A stretch of DNA of 64,000 nt, taken from contig JALCQR010000004.1 of the NCBI GenBank assembly GCA_022651385.1, positions 1 through 64,000 of the forward strand. The letters are read 5' to 3'. A program made the position numbers and the translations under genes. This document shows positions 43,620-52,681 of this stretch, one piece after another (the first letter of the stretch is position 1; each line of letters starts with the position of its first letter). Below the pieces are notes generated by a model. That model was not told the DNA's origin and searched no databases. It saw only the letters and a program-made list of their open reading frames with translations. Origin of the DNA: Clostridia bacterium. Its GTDB lineage: Bacteria; Bacillota; Clostridia; Lachnospirales; Anaerotignaceae.

Positions 43620-44263
43620 TATAATAGTCAAGGTATTATTTAAAAGTGATTGTATCATATATGGCTCGCGGGCGTTATTCTGAGAGGTACTCACAGATAG
43701 AAAGAGTTTAAATTCCTGCTATTTATTTTAGGAGAAAATTATTGAATCATGGAATATAACTAATTTTGATTATTTGAAAACATCAATTTTAAATACTAAC
43801 GATGATACTTATCTAATTTAGATAAGAGCGAAACCTATTCAAGCGCATATAAAAAAATTAATATCCTAAAGAACAATTCAAATAATAAACGTACAATATA
43901 TGTTTGTACTGTACTAATACTGGTATTAAGTATTCACGTTATGCTAACAATCTTCTTTTTTCCAGCACATCTAATCTTATTCACTAGAAAAAATTATCTA
44001 GTATTAATCACGTTATGGGACTTAAGGAGGGAAAGTTTAATTTAACAAATCAACAACTTAAATATATGATTTTAAATTATTGGCAGGATATTGATAATTT
44101 CTTATCCAAACGCTGACCATTAGATTGAATTGATGTTTTAATCGAGGTTTTTCTATATTGCTTGAGGGCATCTAACTTCATAATATAAGAACATCATAGA
44201 AGCATATGGTTTTCATAAAAAATATCAGAATTTAAATTATAATTTTCATTTATGTAAAATTGA
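43620..44263. other. long intergenic stretch before the polyamine leader
   Basis: About 640 AT-rich bases. A 33-codon frame at 44015-44116 (MGLKEGKFNLTNQQLKYMIL) could be a coding scrap, but no ribosome site precedes its ATG; AAGGAGGG lies inside it. I see no RNA gene or repeat. Confidence 0.5.
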
Positions 44264-44291
44264 TTGACAAAAATCAGTTTTATGGTATTAT
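44264..44291 (+). promoter_or_regulatory. sigma-A promoter of the polyamine leader RNA
   Basis: TTGACA (44264-44269), a 16-nt spacer and TATTAT (44286-44291). The transcript should start near 44298, about 390 nt before speD. Confidence 0.85.
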
Positions 44292-44297
44292 ACTACT

Positions 44298-44666
44298 CGT
44301 ATAGAATAATAAACGGAGTTCTATGCAAATATTTTGGACCACTGCCGGAGACGGTAGTTAAAGCCATGCGGACAGCTGGGTCCAATGCCGATTGGCAACT
44401 CTTGTTGCCTTATTGATTGAGTTAAAAGCTCAAATTTTATAAGTTGGTTACTTAATAACCGATGTGCTTTGCGCATGATACTTGTGAAACGGTCAATAAG
44501 AGTAGTAAAAGTAAAATGTTTGCTATATAGACTCTGAATAGCCAAGTCTGTTTTTGGATTTGAAAATTGAAACTCATGGATATGATGTTTTTATTTTCTT
44601 GACATATCCAATAATAAACGCAAGTAGAAGGGCAAAAGCCCTATTTACTTGCGTTTTTTGTTTTTT
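44298..44666 (+). ncRNA. structured leader RNA of the spermidine operon, family unknown
   Basis: No protein is encoded here on the plus strand. Visible pairing: ATAGAA/TTCTAT (44301-44306, 44319-44324); TTGGACC/GGTCCAA (44334-44340, 44379-44385) enclosing ACTGCC-GGAGAC-GGTAGT. GGCAAC-TCTT-GTTGCC (44394-44409) competes with TGCC-GATT-GGCA. CTTATTGA/TCAATAAG (44409-44416, 44493-44500) closes a multiloop with TTGAG/CTCAA, GGTTA/TAACC and ATGTGC-TTT-GCGCAT hairpins. A weak AGACT/AGTCT-T5 stem (44529-44555) and the strong terminator at 44627-44666 follow. The promoter-structured RNA-terminator-ribosome site order is that of a riboswitch or attenuator, or of a separate small RNA. It matches none of the riboswitch consensus sequences I know (SAM, lysine, guanidine, cobalamin). 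Confidence 0.6.
44627..44666 (+). terminator. intrinsic terminator directly upstream of speD
   Basis: ACGCAAGTAGAAGGGC and GCCCTATTTACTTGCGT form a long stem with an AAAA loop, followed by TTTTTTG and a second T run. It ends only 19 bases before ATG 44685, so operon expression depends on readthrough. Confidence 0.92.
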
Positions 44667-44684
44667 TAATGGGGTGTGGTGATA

Positions 44685-45443
44685 ATGGAACAAAAAATGA
44701 CTCTCTATGGTTTTAATAATCTTACAAAATCTTTAAGTTTCAATATTTATGATGTCTGCTATGCAAAGAGCCAACGAGAACAAAAAGATTATATAGCATA
44801 CATTGACGAACAATACAATTCCGAACGTTTAACAAATATACTTACTCATGTTGTAGATATGATTGGTGCAAAGACGCTCAGTATATCAAGACAGGACTAT
44901 GATCCTCAGGGAGCCTCCGTAACGCTGCTTATTGCGGAGGGGACCATGGTGCCAATGGGTGACACGATTGTTGCACATTTGGATAAAAGTCATGTAACTG
45001 TGCACACTTATCCTGAATATCATCCTGACACCTGTCTTGCAACATTTCGGGTGGATATTGATGTTGCAACCTGCGGTGAAATTACTCCGCTTTCTACTCT
45101 GGATTATCTTATAGGGTCATTTGATTCTGATATTATAACCATGGATTACAGAGTGCGTGGTTTTACCCGTGATATGAAAGGTAAAAAGTTGTTTATGGAC
45201 CACGATATTGCATCAATTCAGGACTTTATTGATAAAAAAATATTAAGCGAATATGATGCGGTAGACATAAATGTTTATGGAGCAAATTTGTTTCATACAA
45301 AGATGCTTATAAAAGACCGTCCGCTTCAAAACTATCTGTTTAATGTGGACGAATATGAGCTGCCGCCGCAGACTCGCCTTAACATATCAAACAGCCTTCG
45401 ACGTGAAATGATTGAAATTTTCAGCGGCAGGAATGTATATTAA
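44685..45443 (+). CDS. speD: S-adenosylmethionine decarboxylase proenzyme
   Basis: I choose ATG 44685 ([13 protein letters not shown]) with GGGGTG eight bases upstream; in-frame GTGs just before it are also possible. The 252-residue protein is of the Escherichia coli SpeD class. The self-cleavage site is KSH in [13 protein letters not shown], giving pyruvoyl from S102. It decarboxylates SAM to provide the aminopropyl group for SpeE. First gene of a six-gene polyamine operon controlled by a structured leader. Confidence 0.94.
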   Translation: MEQKMTLYGFNNLTKSLSFNIYDVCYAKSQREQKDYIAYIDEQYNSERLTNILTHVVDMIGAKTLSISRQDYDPQGASVTLLIAEGTMVPMGDTIVAHLDKSHVTVHTYPEYHPDTCLATFRVDIDVATCGEITPLSTLDYLIGSFDSDIITMDYRVRGFTRDMKGKKLFMDHDIASIQDFIDKKILSEYDAVDINVYGANLFHTKMLIKDRPLQNYLFNVDEYELPPQTRLNISNSLRREMIEIFSGRNVY

Positions 45444-45452
45444 GGAGTTGTC

Positions 45453-46907
45453 ATGAAAGAATTATCACAAACAAGAGCACCAATTTACGAAGCGCTTGAA
45501 AGGTTTCGAAAAATGCGCATAGTACCATTTGATGTACCGGGACATAAGAGGGGCAGAGGCAATCCTGAACTGGTTAAGCTTTTTGGAGAGCAATGTGTTG
45601 GAATAGATGTAAATTCCATGAAACCATTGGACAATCTTTGTCACCCTGTTTCTGTTATCAGAGAGGCAGAAGAACTGGCAGCTGAAGCATTTGGAGCTGC
45701 ACAAGCGTTTTTAATGGTTGGCGGAACCACATCTTCGGTACAGAGTATGGTGCTTGCAGCATGCAAACCGGGAGATAAGATTATACTTCCAAGAAATGTA
45801 CACCGCAGTGTTATAAACGCATTAGTGCTTTGTGGAGCAAAACCTGTATATGTTAATCCAGATATGAATCATCGCCTTGGAATTGCCCTTGGTATGAGAA
45901 CTGACCAGCTTGAGCAGGTGATTTTGGAAAATCCTGATGCTGTTGCAGTATTTGTCAACAATCCTACGTATTATGGCATATGTTCGGATATCAAAAAGAT
46001 TGTAAATTTGGCTCATAAGCATGGAATGTTGGTTTTGGCTGACGAAGCTCATGGGGCACATTTTTATTTCGGAGAGGGCTTGCCGGTTAGTGCCATGTCA
46101 GCAGGTGCCGACATGGCTGCCGTAAGTATGCATAAATCAGGGGGAAGCCTGACCCAAAGCTCATTTTTGCTTGTTGGACAAAAAGTCAGAGGTGGATATG
46201 TAAGGCAGATTATAAATTTGACCCAGACAACAAGTGCTTCATATTTACTTATGGCAAGCCTTGATATTGCAAGGCGAAATTTGGCTTTAAGAGGCAAGGA
46301 AGAATTTGCCAAGGTTATTGCAATGGCAGAATATGCAAGAGAAGAAATTAATAAAATAGGTGGATATTATGCCTACTCAAAGGAATTAATCAACGGAAGC
46401 AGTATTTTCGATTTTGATATTACAAAACTTTCGGTACACACATTAGATATAGGCCTTGCAGGTATTGAAGTATATGACATTCTTAGAGATGAATACGACA
46501 TTCAAATAGAATTTGGAGATTTAAGCAATATACTTGCCTACATATCTATTGGCGACAGAAAGCAGGATATTGAAAGACTGGTAAGTGCCATGGCGGAAAT
46601 CAAAAGGCGTTATCAAAAAGATAAAAATGGACTTATGAGTCACGAATATATTCCGCCTTCTGTGCTTGTAACACCGCAGCAGGCTTTTTACGCACCTAAG
46701 AAGGCATTGCCTCTGCGGGAATCGGTTGGAAAAGTATGCAGTGAATTTGTTATGTGTTATCCGCCGGGAATTCCTATTTTAGCTCCGGGAGAGGAAATTA
46801 CTGAAGATATTTTAGACTATATAGAGTATACCAAAAAAAAGGGCTGCTCAATTACCGGAACTGAAGACCCGAATGTGGAACATTTGAATGTATTGGAGGA
46901 GGTGTAA
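45453..46907 (+). CDS. speA: arginine decarboxylase, PLP fold type I
   Basis: 484 residues of the Orn/Lys/Arg decarboxylase class I family in its short Gram-positive form. The N terminus has PFDVPGHKRGRGN. PLP-binding landmarks are GGTTSSVQSMVLA, LADEAHGAHFYFG and Schiff-base lysine K228 in SMHKSGGS. The neighbouring agmatinase and aminopropyltransferase point to arginine as substrate (product agmatine), although lysine or ornithine cannot be excluded by motif alone. AAGGAG lies before ATG 45453. Confidence 0.9.
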   Translation: MKELSQTRAPIYEALERFRKMRIVPFDVPGHKRGRGNPELVKLFGEQCVGIDVNSMKPLDNLCHPVSVIREAEELAAEAFGAAQAFLMVGGTTSSVQSMVLAACKPGDKIILPRNVHRSVINALVLCGAKPVYVNPDMNHRLGIALGMRTDQLEQVILENPDAVAVFVNNPTYYGICSDIKKIVNLAHKHGMLVLADEAHGAHFYFGEGLPVSAMSAGADMAAVSMHKSGGSLTQSSFLLVGQKVRGGYVRQIINLTQTTSASYLLMASLDIARRNLALRGKEEFAKVIAMAEYAREEINKIGGYYAYSKELINGSSIFDFDITKLSVHTLDIGLAGIEVYDILRDEYDIQIEFGDLSNILAYISIGDRKQDIERLVSAMAEIKRRYQKDKNGLMSHEYIPPSVLVTPQQAFYAPKKALPLRESVGKVCSEFVMCYPPGIPILAPGEEITEDILDYIEYTKKKGCSITGTEDPNVEHLNVLEEV

Positions 46908-46909
46908 AA

Positions 46910-47761
46910 ATGGAGCTATGGTTTTCTGAACGTCATACACCAAATGTTAAGCTATCAATTAGTATTGACCGTCAGCTTTTTTCAGGTCAGAGTGAGTTTC
47001 AGAGAATTGACGTATTTGATTCCAAAGAATTTGGAAGATTTCTGACTTTAGACGGTTATATGATGCTGACAGAAAAAGATGAATTTATTTATCACGAAAT
47101 GATTACACACGTTCCTATGGCTGTTCATCCGGCAGCAAAACGAATTTTGGTAATAGGCGCGGGAGACGGCGGTGTTGTACGTGAACTTACACGATATGCT
47201 GCTGTGGAATGTATAGATATGGTTGAAATTGACCCGCTGGTAGTGCAGGTTTGCCGGGAATATATGCCAAAGACTGCATGCCGCTTTGATGACCACAGAG
47301 TAAATATTATATATGAAGACGGATTGAAATTTATAAGGTCAAAAGAAAATGAATATGATGTAATTATTGTGGATTCTACCGATCCGTTTGGGCCGGGAGA
47401 AGGGCTTTTTACCCGTGAGTTTTATGGCAATTGCTATAAAGCTTTAAAGGAAGACGGAATAATGGTTAATCAGCATGAAAGTCCGTTTTATGAAGCTGAT
47501 GCCCAGGCATGCCAGCGTGCGCACAAACGCATTGTAGAAAGTTTTCCTATAAGCCGAGTATATCAGGCACACATACCAACTTACCCGTCGGGACATTGGC
47601 TGTTTGGATTTGCTTCAAAACGTTATCATCCGGTTCATGATTTGGACGCAGTACGATGGGATATGTTAGGAATAAAGACAGGCTACTATACGCCACGGCT
47701 GCATGTTGGAGCTTTTGCATTGCCTGCATATGTGGAGGAGCTTTTGAGAGATGTTGAATAA
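46910..47761 (+). CDS. speE: spermidine synthase (aminopropyltransferase)
   Basis: 283 residues, full length. The N-terminal beta domain has LDGYMMLTEKDEFIYHEM, the SAM-like binding loop is GAGDGGVVREL near residue 82, and the proton acceptor lies in VDSTDPFGP. It transfers aminopropyl from decarboxylated SAM to putrescine, or to agmatine as in Thermus. Its place between speA and speB would suit either route. It overlaps speB by 11 bases. Confidence 0.93.
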   Translation: MELWFSERHTPNVKLSISIDRQLFSGQSEFQRIDVFDSKEFGRFLTLDGYMMLTEKDEFIYHEMITHVPMAVHPAAKRILVIGAGDGGVVRELTRYAAVECIDMVEIDPLVVQVCREYMPKTACRFDDHRVNIIYEDGLKFIRSKENEYDVIIVDSTDPFGPGEGLFTREFYGNCYKALKEDGIMVNQHESPFYEADAQACQRAHKRIVESFPISRVYQAHIPTYPSGHWLFGFASKRYHPVHDLDAVRWDMLGIKTGYYTPRLHVGAFALPAYVEELLRDVE

Positions 47762-48605
47762 AAATATAGAGACTTTTTTGGGCTGTGATTCAGATTACGA
47801 GCCATCAAAAATAGTTTTGTTTGGCGCGCCTTTTGACTCAACTACTTCTTACCGCCCGGGAACTCGTTTTGGAAGCAAAGCGATAAGAAGCGAATCTTTT
47901 GGTTTGGAGACATACAGCCCGTATCAGGATAAGGATTTAACTGACTATGCAGTATTTGACAGCGGTGAGTTGGAACTGCCTTTTGGCGAGCCGTCGCGTG
48001 CTCTTAAAGATATCGAAGAACGAACTGCTGCGATTTTGGATGACGGAAAGCTTCCGTTGATGCTTGGCGGAGAGCATTTGGTTACATTGGGTGCTGTGCG
48101 TGCGGCTGCAAAGAAATATCCGGATTTGCACATTATTCATTTCGATGCGCATACGGATTTGAGAGAAGATTATTTGAGTGTTCGGCTATCACATGCCTGT
48201 GTGATACGAAGATGCTGGGACATACTTGGTGACGGACGGATTTTTCAGTTTGGAATACGTTCAGGAACACGGGAAGAATTTTTGTGGAGCGATGAGGGAC
48301 ATGCCGAAACACATAAATTTGACTTTACATTTCTTAGTGAAACTGTATCAAAATTAAACGGAAAGCCGATTTATTTTACTATTGACCTCGATGTGCTGGA
48401 TCCGTCAGTGTTTCCGGGTACAGGTACGCCGGAGGCGGGCGGTGTGACGTTTATGGAGTTGTTAAATGCAATAAAAACTGTATGTGAAGGAAGCCGGGTT
48501 GTTGGCTGTGATGTAAATGAGCTCTCTCCTGCCCTTGATACAAGCGGGGCGTCTACTGCTGTGGCTTGTAAGGTTGTACGTGAATTACTGCTGAATTTAC
48601 TATAA
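47751..48605 (+). CDS. speB: agmatinase / ureohydrolase
   Basis: 284 residues of the arginase fold. The binuclear manganese ligands are GGEHLVTLG (His), HFDAHTDL (Asp/His/Asp) and TIDLDVLDPS (Asp/Asp). It hydrolyses agmatine to putrescine and urea. In an aminopropylagmatine route it could instead hydrolyse N1-aminopropylagmatine to spermidine. It overlaps speE and is followed by the carboxyspermidine genes. Confidence 0.93.
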   Translation: MLNKNIETFLGCDSDYEPSKIVLFGAPFDSTTSYRPGTRFGSKAIRSESFGLETYSPYQDKDLTDYAVFDSGELELPFGEPSRALKDIEERTAAILDDGKLPLMLGGEHLVTLGAVRAAAKKYPDLHIIHFDAHTDLREDYLSVRLSHACVIRRCWDILGDGRIFQFGIRSGTREEFLWSDEGHAETHKFDFTFLSETVSKLNGKPIYFTIDLDVLDPSVFPGTGTPEAGGVTFMELLNAIKTVCEGSRVVGCDVNELSPALDTSGASTAVACKVVRELLLNLL

Positions 48606-48631
48606 TATTAATATACATTAGGAGGACAAAT

Positions 48632-49834
48632 ATGGGGAAATTATTAATTATCGGCTGCGGTGGTGTTGCTTCTGTTGCAATCCACAAATGCTGCCAAAAC
48701 AGTGAGGTATTTGATGATATCTGTATTGCCAGCCGAACCAAATCTAAATGTGACGAGCTGAAAGCAAAGCTTGAGGGAACAACAAATACCAAAATTACCA
48801 CTGCTAAAGTGGACGCAAATGATACAGAGGCACTTATTAAGTTAATTAATGAGTATCAGCCTGTTGCTGTTTTAAATCTGGCACTGCCGTATCAGGACTT
48901 GACTATAATGGAAGCGTGTCTTGCCACAAAAGTTCATTATATTGATACTGCAAATTACGAGCCTGAAGATACAGCAAAGTTTGAGTACAGCTGGCAGTGG
49001 GCTTACCGTGAAAAATTTGAAAAGGCTGGAATTACTGCACTTCTCGGCAGTGGTTTTGACCCCGGAGTAACAAGTGTATTTTCAGCTTATGCACTAAAAC
49101 ACTATTTTGATGAGATTAATTACATTGATATTTTGGACTGTAATGCAGGTGACCATGGTTATCCATTTGCAACTAATTTCAATCCTGAAATTAATATACG
49201 AGAGGTATCGGCTAAAGGTTCATACTGGGAAAATGGGAAGTGGGTTAAAACTGAACCTATGGAGATTAAGCGAGAATATAATTTTCCTCAAATCGGTCCA
49301 AAGGATATGTACCTTCTTCACCATGAGGAAATTGAATCCTTGGCGCTTAACATGCCGGGAATAAAGCGTATTCGCTTTTTTATGACTTTTGGTCAGAGTT
49401 ATCTTACACATTTAAAATGTCTTGAAAATGTAGGAATGACATCTATTGAGCCTATAATGTATGAAGGCAAAGAGATTATTCCTCTTCAGTTTTTAAAAGC
49501 CGTTTTGCCTGACCCGTCGTCTCTCGGCCCGCGTACAAAAGGCAAAACAAATATTGGATGTATTTTTATAGGCAAAAAGGACGGAAAAGAGAAAAAACTG
49601 TATATATATAACGTTTGTGACCATGAAGAGTGCTACCGTGAAGTAGGTTCTCAAGCTGTGGCATATACAACAGGTGTTCCGGCCATGATTGGTGCTATGA
49701 TGATTTTGACAGGACAGTGGAATAAAGCAGGGGTTCATAATATCGAAGAATTTAATCCTGATCCTTTTATGGATGCGCTAAACAAATGGGGACTTCCATG
49801 GATTGTTACCACAGAGCCTGAGTTGGTAGACTGA
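48632..49834 (+). CDS. carboxy(nor)spermidine dehydrogenase
   Basis: 400 residues of the saccharopine-dehydrogenase-like family. It has an N-terminal Rossmann loop GCGGVASVAIH (8-18), SRTKSKCDELK, GSGFDPGVTSVFSAYALKHY and a C-terminal TTGVPAMIGAMMILTG. The family condenses putrescine (or diaminopropane) with aspartate semialdehyde and reduces the product with NADPH to carboxyspermidine. AGGAGG lies before ATG 48632. It is coupled to the decarboxylase two bases downstream. Confidence 0.92.
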   Translation: MGKLLIIGCGGVASVAIHKCCQNSEVFDDICIASRTKSKCDELKAKLEGTTNTKITTAKVDANDTEALIKLINEYQPVAVLNLALPYQDLTIMEACLATKVHYIDTANYEPEDTAKFEYSWQWAYREKFEKAGITALLGSGFDPGVTSVFSAYALKHYFDEINYIDILDCNAGDHGYPFATNFNPEINIREVSAKGSYWENGKWVKTEPMEIKREYNFPQIGPKDMYLLHHEEIESLALNMPGIKRIRFFMTFGQSYLTHLKCLENVGMTSIEPIMYEGKEIIPLQFLKAVLPDPSSLGPRTKGKTNIGCIFIGKKDGKEKKLYIYNVCDHEECYREVGSQAVAYTTGVPAMIGAMMILTGQWNKAGVHNIEEFNPDPFMDALNKWGLPWIVTTEPELVD

Positions 49835-49835
49835 T

Positions 49836-50963
49836 ATGCATGCAAATGAGCTTCCAACACCATGCTATCTGGTTGACGAATTGTTAATTCGCAAAAATCT
49901 TGAATGCCTAAAAGGTGTAATGGATAGGACAGGATGCAAAATACTGTTGGCACAAAAGGCTTTTTCAATGTTTGCTCTATACCCGCTTATAGGAGAATAT
50001 CTGTGCGGAACTGCTGCCAGCGGACTTTATGAAGCACGGCTTGGGGCAGAAAAAATGGGTAAGGAAAACCATATTTTTTCTCCGGCTTATCGTGAAGATG
50101 AGTTTGACGAGATTACACGCTTATGTGACCATATTGTATTTAATACCCCTGAGCAGATTGTACGATTTGGGAAAAAGGCAAAAGCCGCAGGGAGAAGTAT
50201 TGGACTAAGAATAAATCCAGAGTGCTCAACACAGGAGGAACATGCGATTTATAACCCATGTTCTCCGGGTTCAAGGCTTGGAACTACATTGGCTAATTTC
50301 CGTGAAGAGTTGCTATGTGAGATTGACGGGCTTCATTTTCATACTCTTTGTGAGCAGAATTCAGATGCTTTGGTCACTACATTGGCAGCTGTAGAAGAAA
50401 AGTTCGGTTCATATCTTGGAAAAATGAAATGGATTAATTTTGGCGGAGGTCACCATATAACAAAAGAAAACTATGATATTTCTGCATTGGAAAATGAAAT
50501 TTTGAGGATACAGGAGCGTTATGGTGTTCAGGTTTATATTGAACCGGGTGAAGCTGTGGCGCTAAATGCGGGATTTTTGTACACAACTGTTTTAGAGACA
50601 ATGAAAAATGAAATTTCAATTGGAATTTTGGATGTTTCTGCTGCATGCCACATGCCAGACGTACTTGAAATGCCATATCGTCCGACGCTTATTAATTCAG
50701 GCAAAGCAGGAGAGAAAGCCTATACATTTAGATTGGCAGGGTCTACATGTCTTGCTGGAGATGTAATAGGTGATTATTCTTTCGATAGACCGCTGAAAAA
50801 AGGTGACCGTCTTATTTTTGAAGACATGGCAATCTATTCTATGGTAAAGAATAATACTTTCAACGGCATGGCACTGCCTGCAATAGCTTTGCGAAATGAA
50901 CAAGGAGATTGCAGTATTATAAGGCAGTTTGGATATGAAGATTTTAAAAACAGACTTTCGTAA
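49836..50963 (+). CDS. nspC: carboxynorspermidine/carboxyspermidine decarboxylase
   Basis: 375 residues of fold III PLP decarboxylases. The Schiff-base lysine is K41 in LAQKAFSMF. Other landmarks are FHTLCEQN, NFGGGHHIT, a PLP-phosphate loop YIEPGEAVALNAGF and a cysteine in STCLAGDVIGDY that fits the active site. It converts carboxyspermidine to spermidine. Last gene of the operon, followed by a strong terminator. Confidence 0.93.
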   Translation: MHANELPTPCYLVDELLIRKNLECLKGVMDRTGCKILLAQKAFSMFALYPLIGEYLCGTAASGLYEARLGAEKMGKENHIFSPAYREDEFDEITRLCDHIVFNTPEQIVRFGKKAKAAGRSIGLRINPECSTQEEHAIYNPCSPGSRLGTTLANFREELLCEIDGLHFHTLCEQNSDALVTTLAAVEEKFGSYLGKMKWINFGGGHHITKENYDISALENEILRIQERYGVQVYIEPGEAVALNAGFLYTTVLETMKNEISIGILDVSAACHMPDVLEMPYRPTLINSGKAGEKAYTFRLAGSTCLAGDVIGDYSFDRPLKKGDRLIFEDMAIYSMVKNNTFNGMALPAIALRNEQGDCSIIRQFGYEDFKNRLS

Positions 50964-50975
50964 AACACAATGAAT

Positions 50976-51027
50976 TAATAAAGACTCCTATGCATCAGAA
51001 AACAATGATGTATGGGAGTCTTTATTA
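50976..51027 (+). terminator. intrinsic terminator of the polyamine operon
   Basis: TAATAAAGACTCCTATGCATCA pairs with the segment 51006-51027 over about 22 bp with one or two G-T pairs and an eight-base loop. It is symmetrical enough to act on both strands. Confidence 0.9.
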
Positions 51028-51515
51028 AAATACATGGAAGTTTAATTTTTGCACTTTTTGGATTCTAAAAAGATTAGTGAAAAAAGGCTTATAATTATTA
51101 AATTTTATTAAAGACGTAGGTTTCTATTTTATTTATAGTAGAAATTGCCTTATTGCATATTATGGAATATAATTTAAAATATAAAATGAATAAATTATTT
51201 GATGATTCTGATATTAGCAAAAACACGATATTAGATATTAGCAATGGCGCTTTGGATGAAAGAAAATGCAAAAAATTTAGGTTGATGTGATTGTTCCAAA
51301 ATGAATCCAAAATATTTTTAAATCCATAACATTCATTATGTGTATAGAGTTGAACTGACTGTAATGTTTATATGATACGATAAAAAGACAGACAAACTGC
51401 TGGTGTGTTAGTGAGTATGATTTAATGTTCACTTTTGACTAAATGTTTTTAACGTCTTTAAAATCAACGAGTTATAACATATCGTGAATTTATTGAAGAA
51501 CAAGAGGGGATGCAG
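51028..51515. other. intergenic stretch before the LysR gene
   Basis: About 490 AT-rich bases. A 42-codon frame at about 51161-51290 (MEYNLKYKMNKLFDDSDISK) has no ribosome site and no family I recognise. Nothing else is supported. Confidence 0.5.
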
Positions 51516-52412
51516 ATGAATATAAATCAACTAAAGTATTTTGTTGAAGTAGTTAAACAGAAAAATTTTACAAAAGCAGCGGAACAACTTTTCGTAAGTG
51601 AATCTACAATTAGCAAATCTATTCATCTACTGGAAAAAGAGTATGATGTCCGCCTTATTGACCGTGGCTCCAAAGAATGCCGACTGACTTCTGAAGGAAC
51701 TATTTTTTATCAAAGCGCTGTTCGTATGCTTGAAAATTATCAAGCAGAAACGTTGAAACTATATGATGCGCTGAAATGCAAAAAAGGGTCACTTACTGTC
51801 GGCATTCCTCCAGTTACAATTACTGCCTGCTTTTCTCCAATCATTTATCAATACAGATACAAATATCCGGATATACGCTTGGAAATATCGGAAGTCGGGG
51901 CAAACACAGTTCGAGATTTAGTAACAAACGGTACACTTGATATAGGCGTTATTATTCGTCCATTCAAAGAAGATTATGCAGCTGTTCCCATTTTAAAATC
52001 TGAAGCAGTCTTGTTACTTCCGGAAAATCATCATTTGGCTAATTTTCAAAGCGTTAAGTTTTCCCAGCTATCAGGGGAACGATTCATGATTCTGTCAGAT
52101 GATTACATGCTGCACAACATCATTATTCAAAGCTGTGAGCAGTCTGGGTTTTCTCCGAATATTCAGTTTGAGAGCTCTCAGTGGGATCTTTTGGTTGAAA
52201 TGGTTGCAATGAATCAAGGTATAAGTATCCTTCCAAGGCCCATTATTGATAAGTTTTGGTATCCGAAAATACGAATGGTTCATTTGGAAGAACCGGAATT
52301 TCCCTGGGATGTTGTTTTGGTTTATCGAAAGGACAAGTTTGTAACTGCTCCAATGCGTTATTTTATTGATCTTGTTAAATCTGTCAGTGAAAATTATTGT
52401 AAAAATTCTTAA
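51516..52412 (+). CDS. LysR-family transcriptional regulator
   Basis: I place the start at ATG 51516 (MNINQLKYFVEV), six bases after GAGGGG; the ATG at 51510 touches the ribosome site. The winged helix at residues 1-60 (NFTKAAEQLFVSESTISKSI, then EYDVRLIDR) is followed by a two-lobed effector domain (GSLTVGIPPVTITACFSPII, then LVTNGTLDIGVIIRPF). It lies upstream of, and on the same strand as, an MFS transporter, CoA-transferase and hydrolase set that it probably activates. Confidence 0.93.
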   Translation: MNINQLKYFVEVVKQKNFTKAAEQLFVSESTISKSIHLLEKEYDVRLIDRGSKECRLTSEGTIFYQSAVRMLENYQAETLKLYDALKCKKGSLTVGIPPVTITACFSPIIYQYRYKYPDIRLEISEVGANTVRDLVTNGTLDIGVIIRPFKEDYAAVPILKSEAVLLLPENHHLANFQSVKFSQLSGERFMILSDDYMLHNIIIQSCEQSGFSPNIQFESSQWDLLVEMVAMNQGISILPRPIIDKFWYPKIRMVHLEEPEFPWDVVLVYRKDKFVTAPMRYFIDLVKSVSENYCKNS

Positions 52413-52681
52413 ACCATTAAAATTCATTACGAATATTTTTCATCGGGTCAATGGAAATATGATATTTTACTTTTCGTTCATAGCATGTTAAAATAACACA
52501 ATAAAAGGGAAAAACATCGCCACGATTTGGTTGTATTGCCAATAGAACGTGATGCGAACGCATCTCTTTATTGTAAATTTTACGGAAATTTTTTATGATA
52601 GTTTATTTTATTCCGCGGGTAAAAACATCAAAGTAAGAAGGACCGTAAGGCTTTTAAAGCCATCTGAAAGGAGTAAGAGTT
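52413..52681. promoter_or_regulatory. upstream region of the MFS/CoA-transferase genes with palindromes
   Basis: GATGCG-AA-CGCATC (about 52550-52563) and GGCTTTTAAAGCC (about 52650-52662) are perfect palindromes. Either could be a LysR or repressor site, or part of a leader hairpin. Confidence 0.35.

Noticed and set aside
44321-44545. A 74-codon antisense frame across the polyamine leader
   Set aside because: No ribosome site, no recognisable protein features, and the plus strand there is explained by a promoter, paired stems and a terminator.
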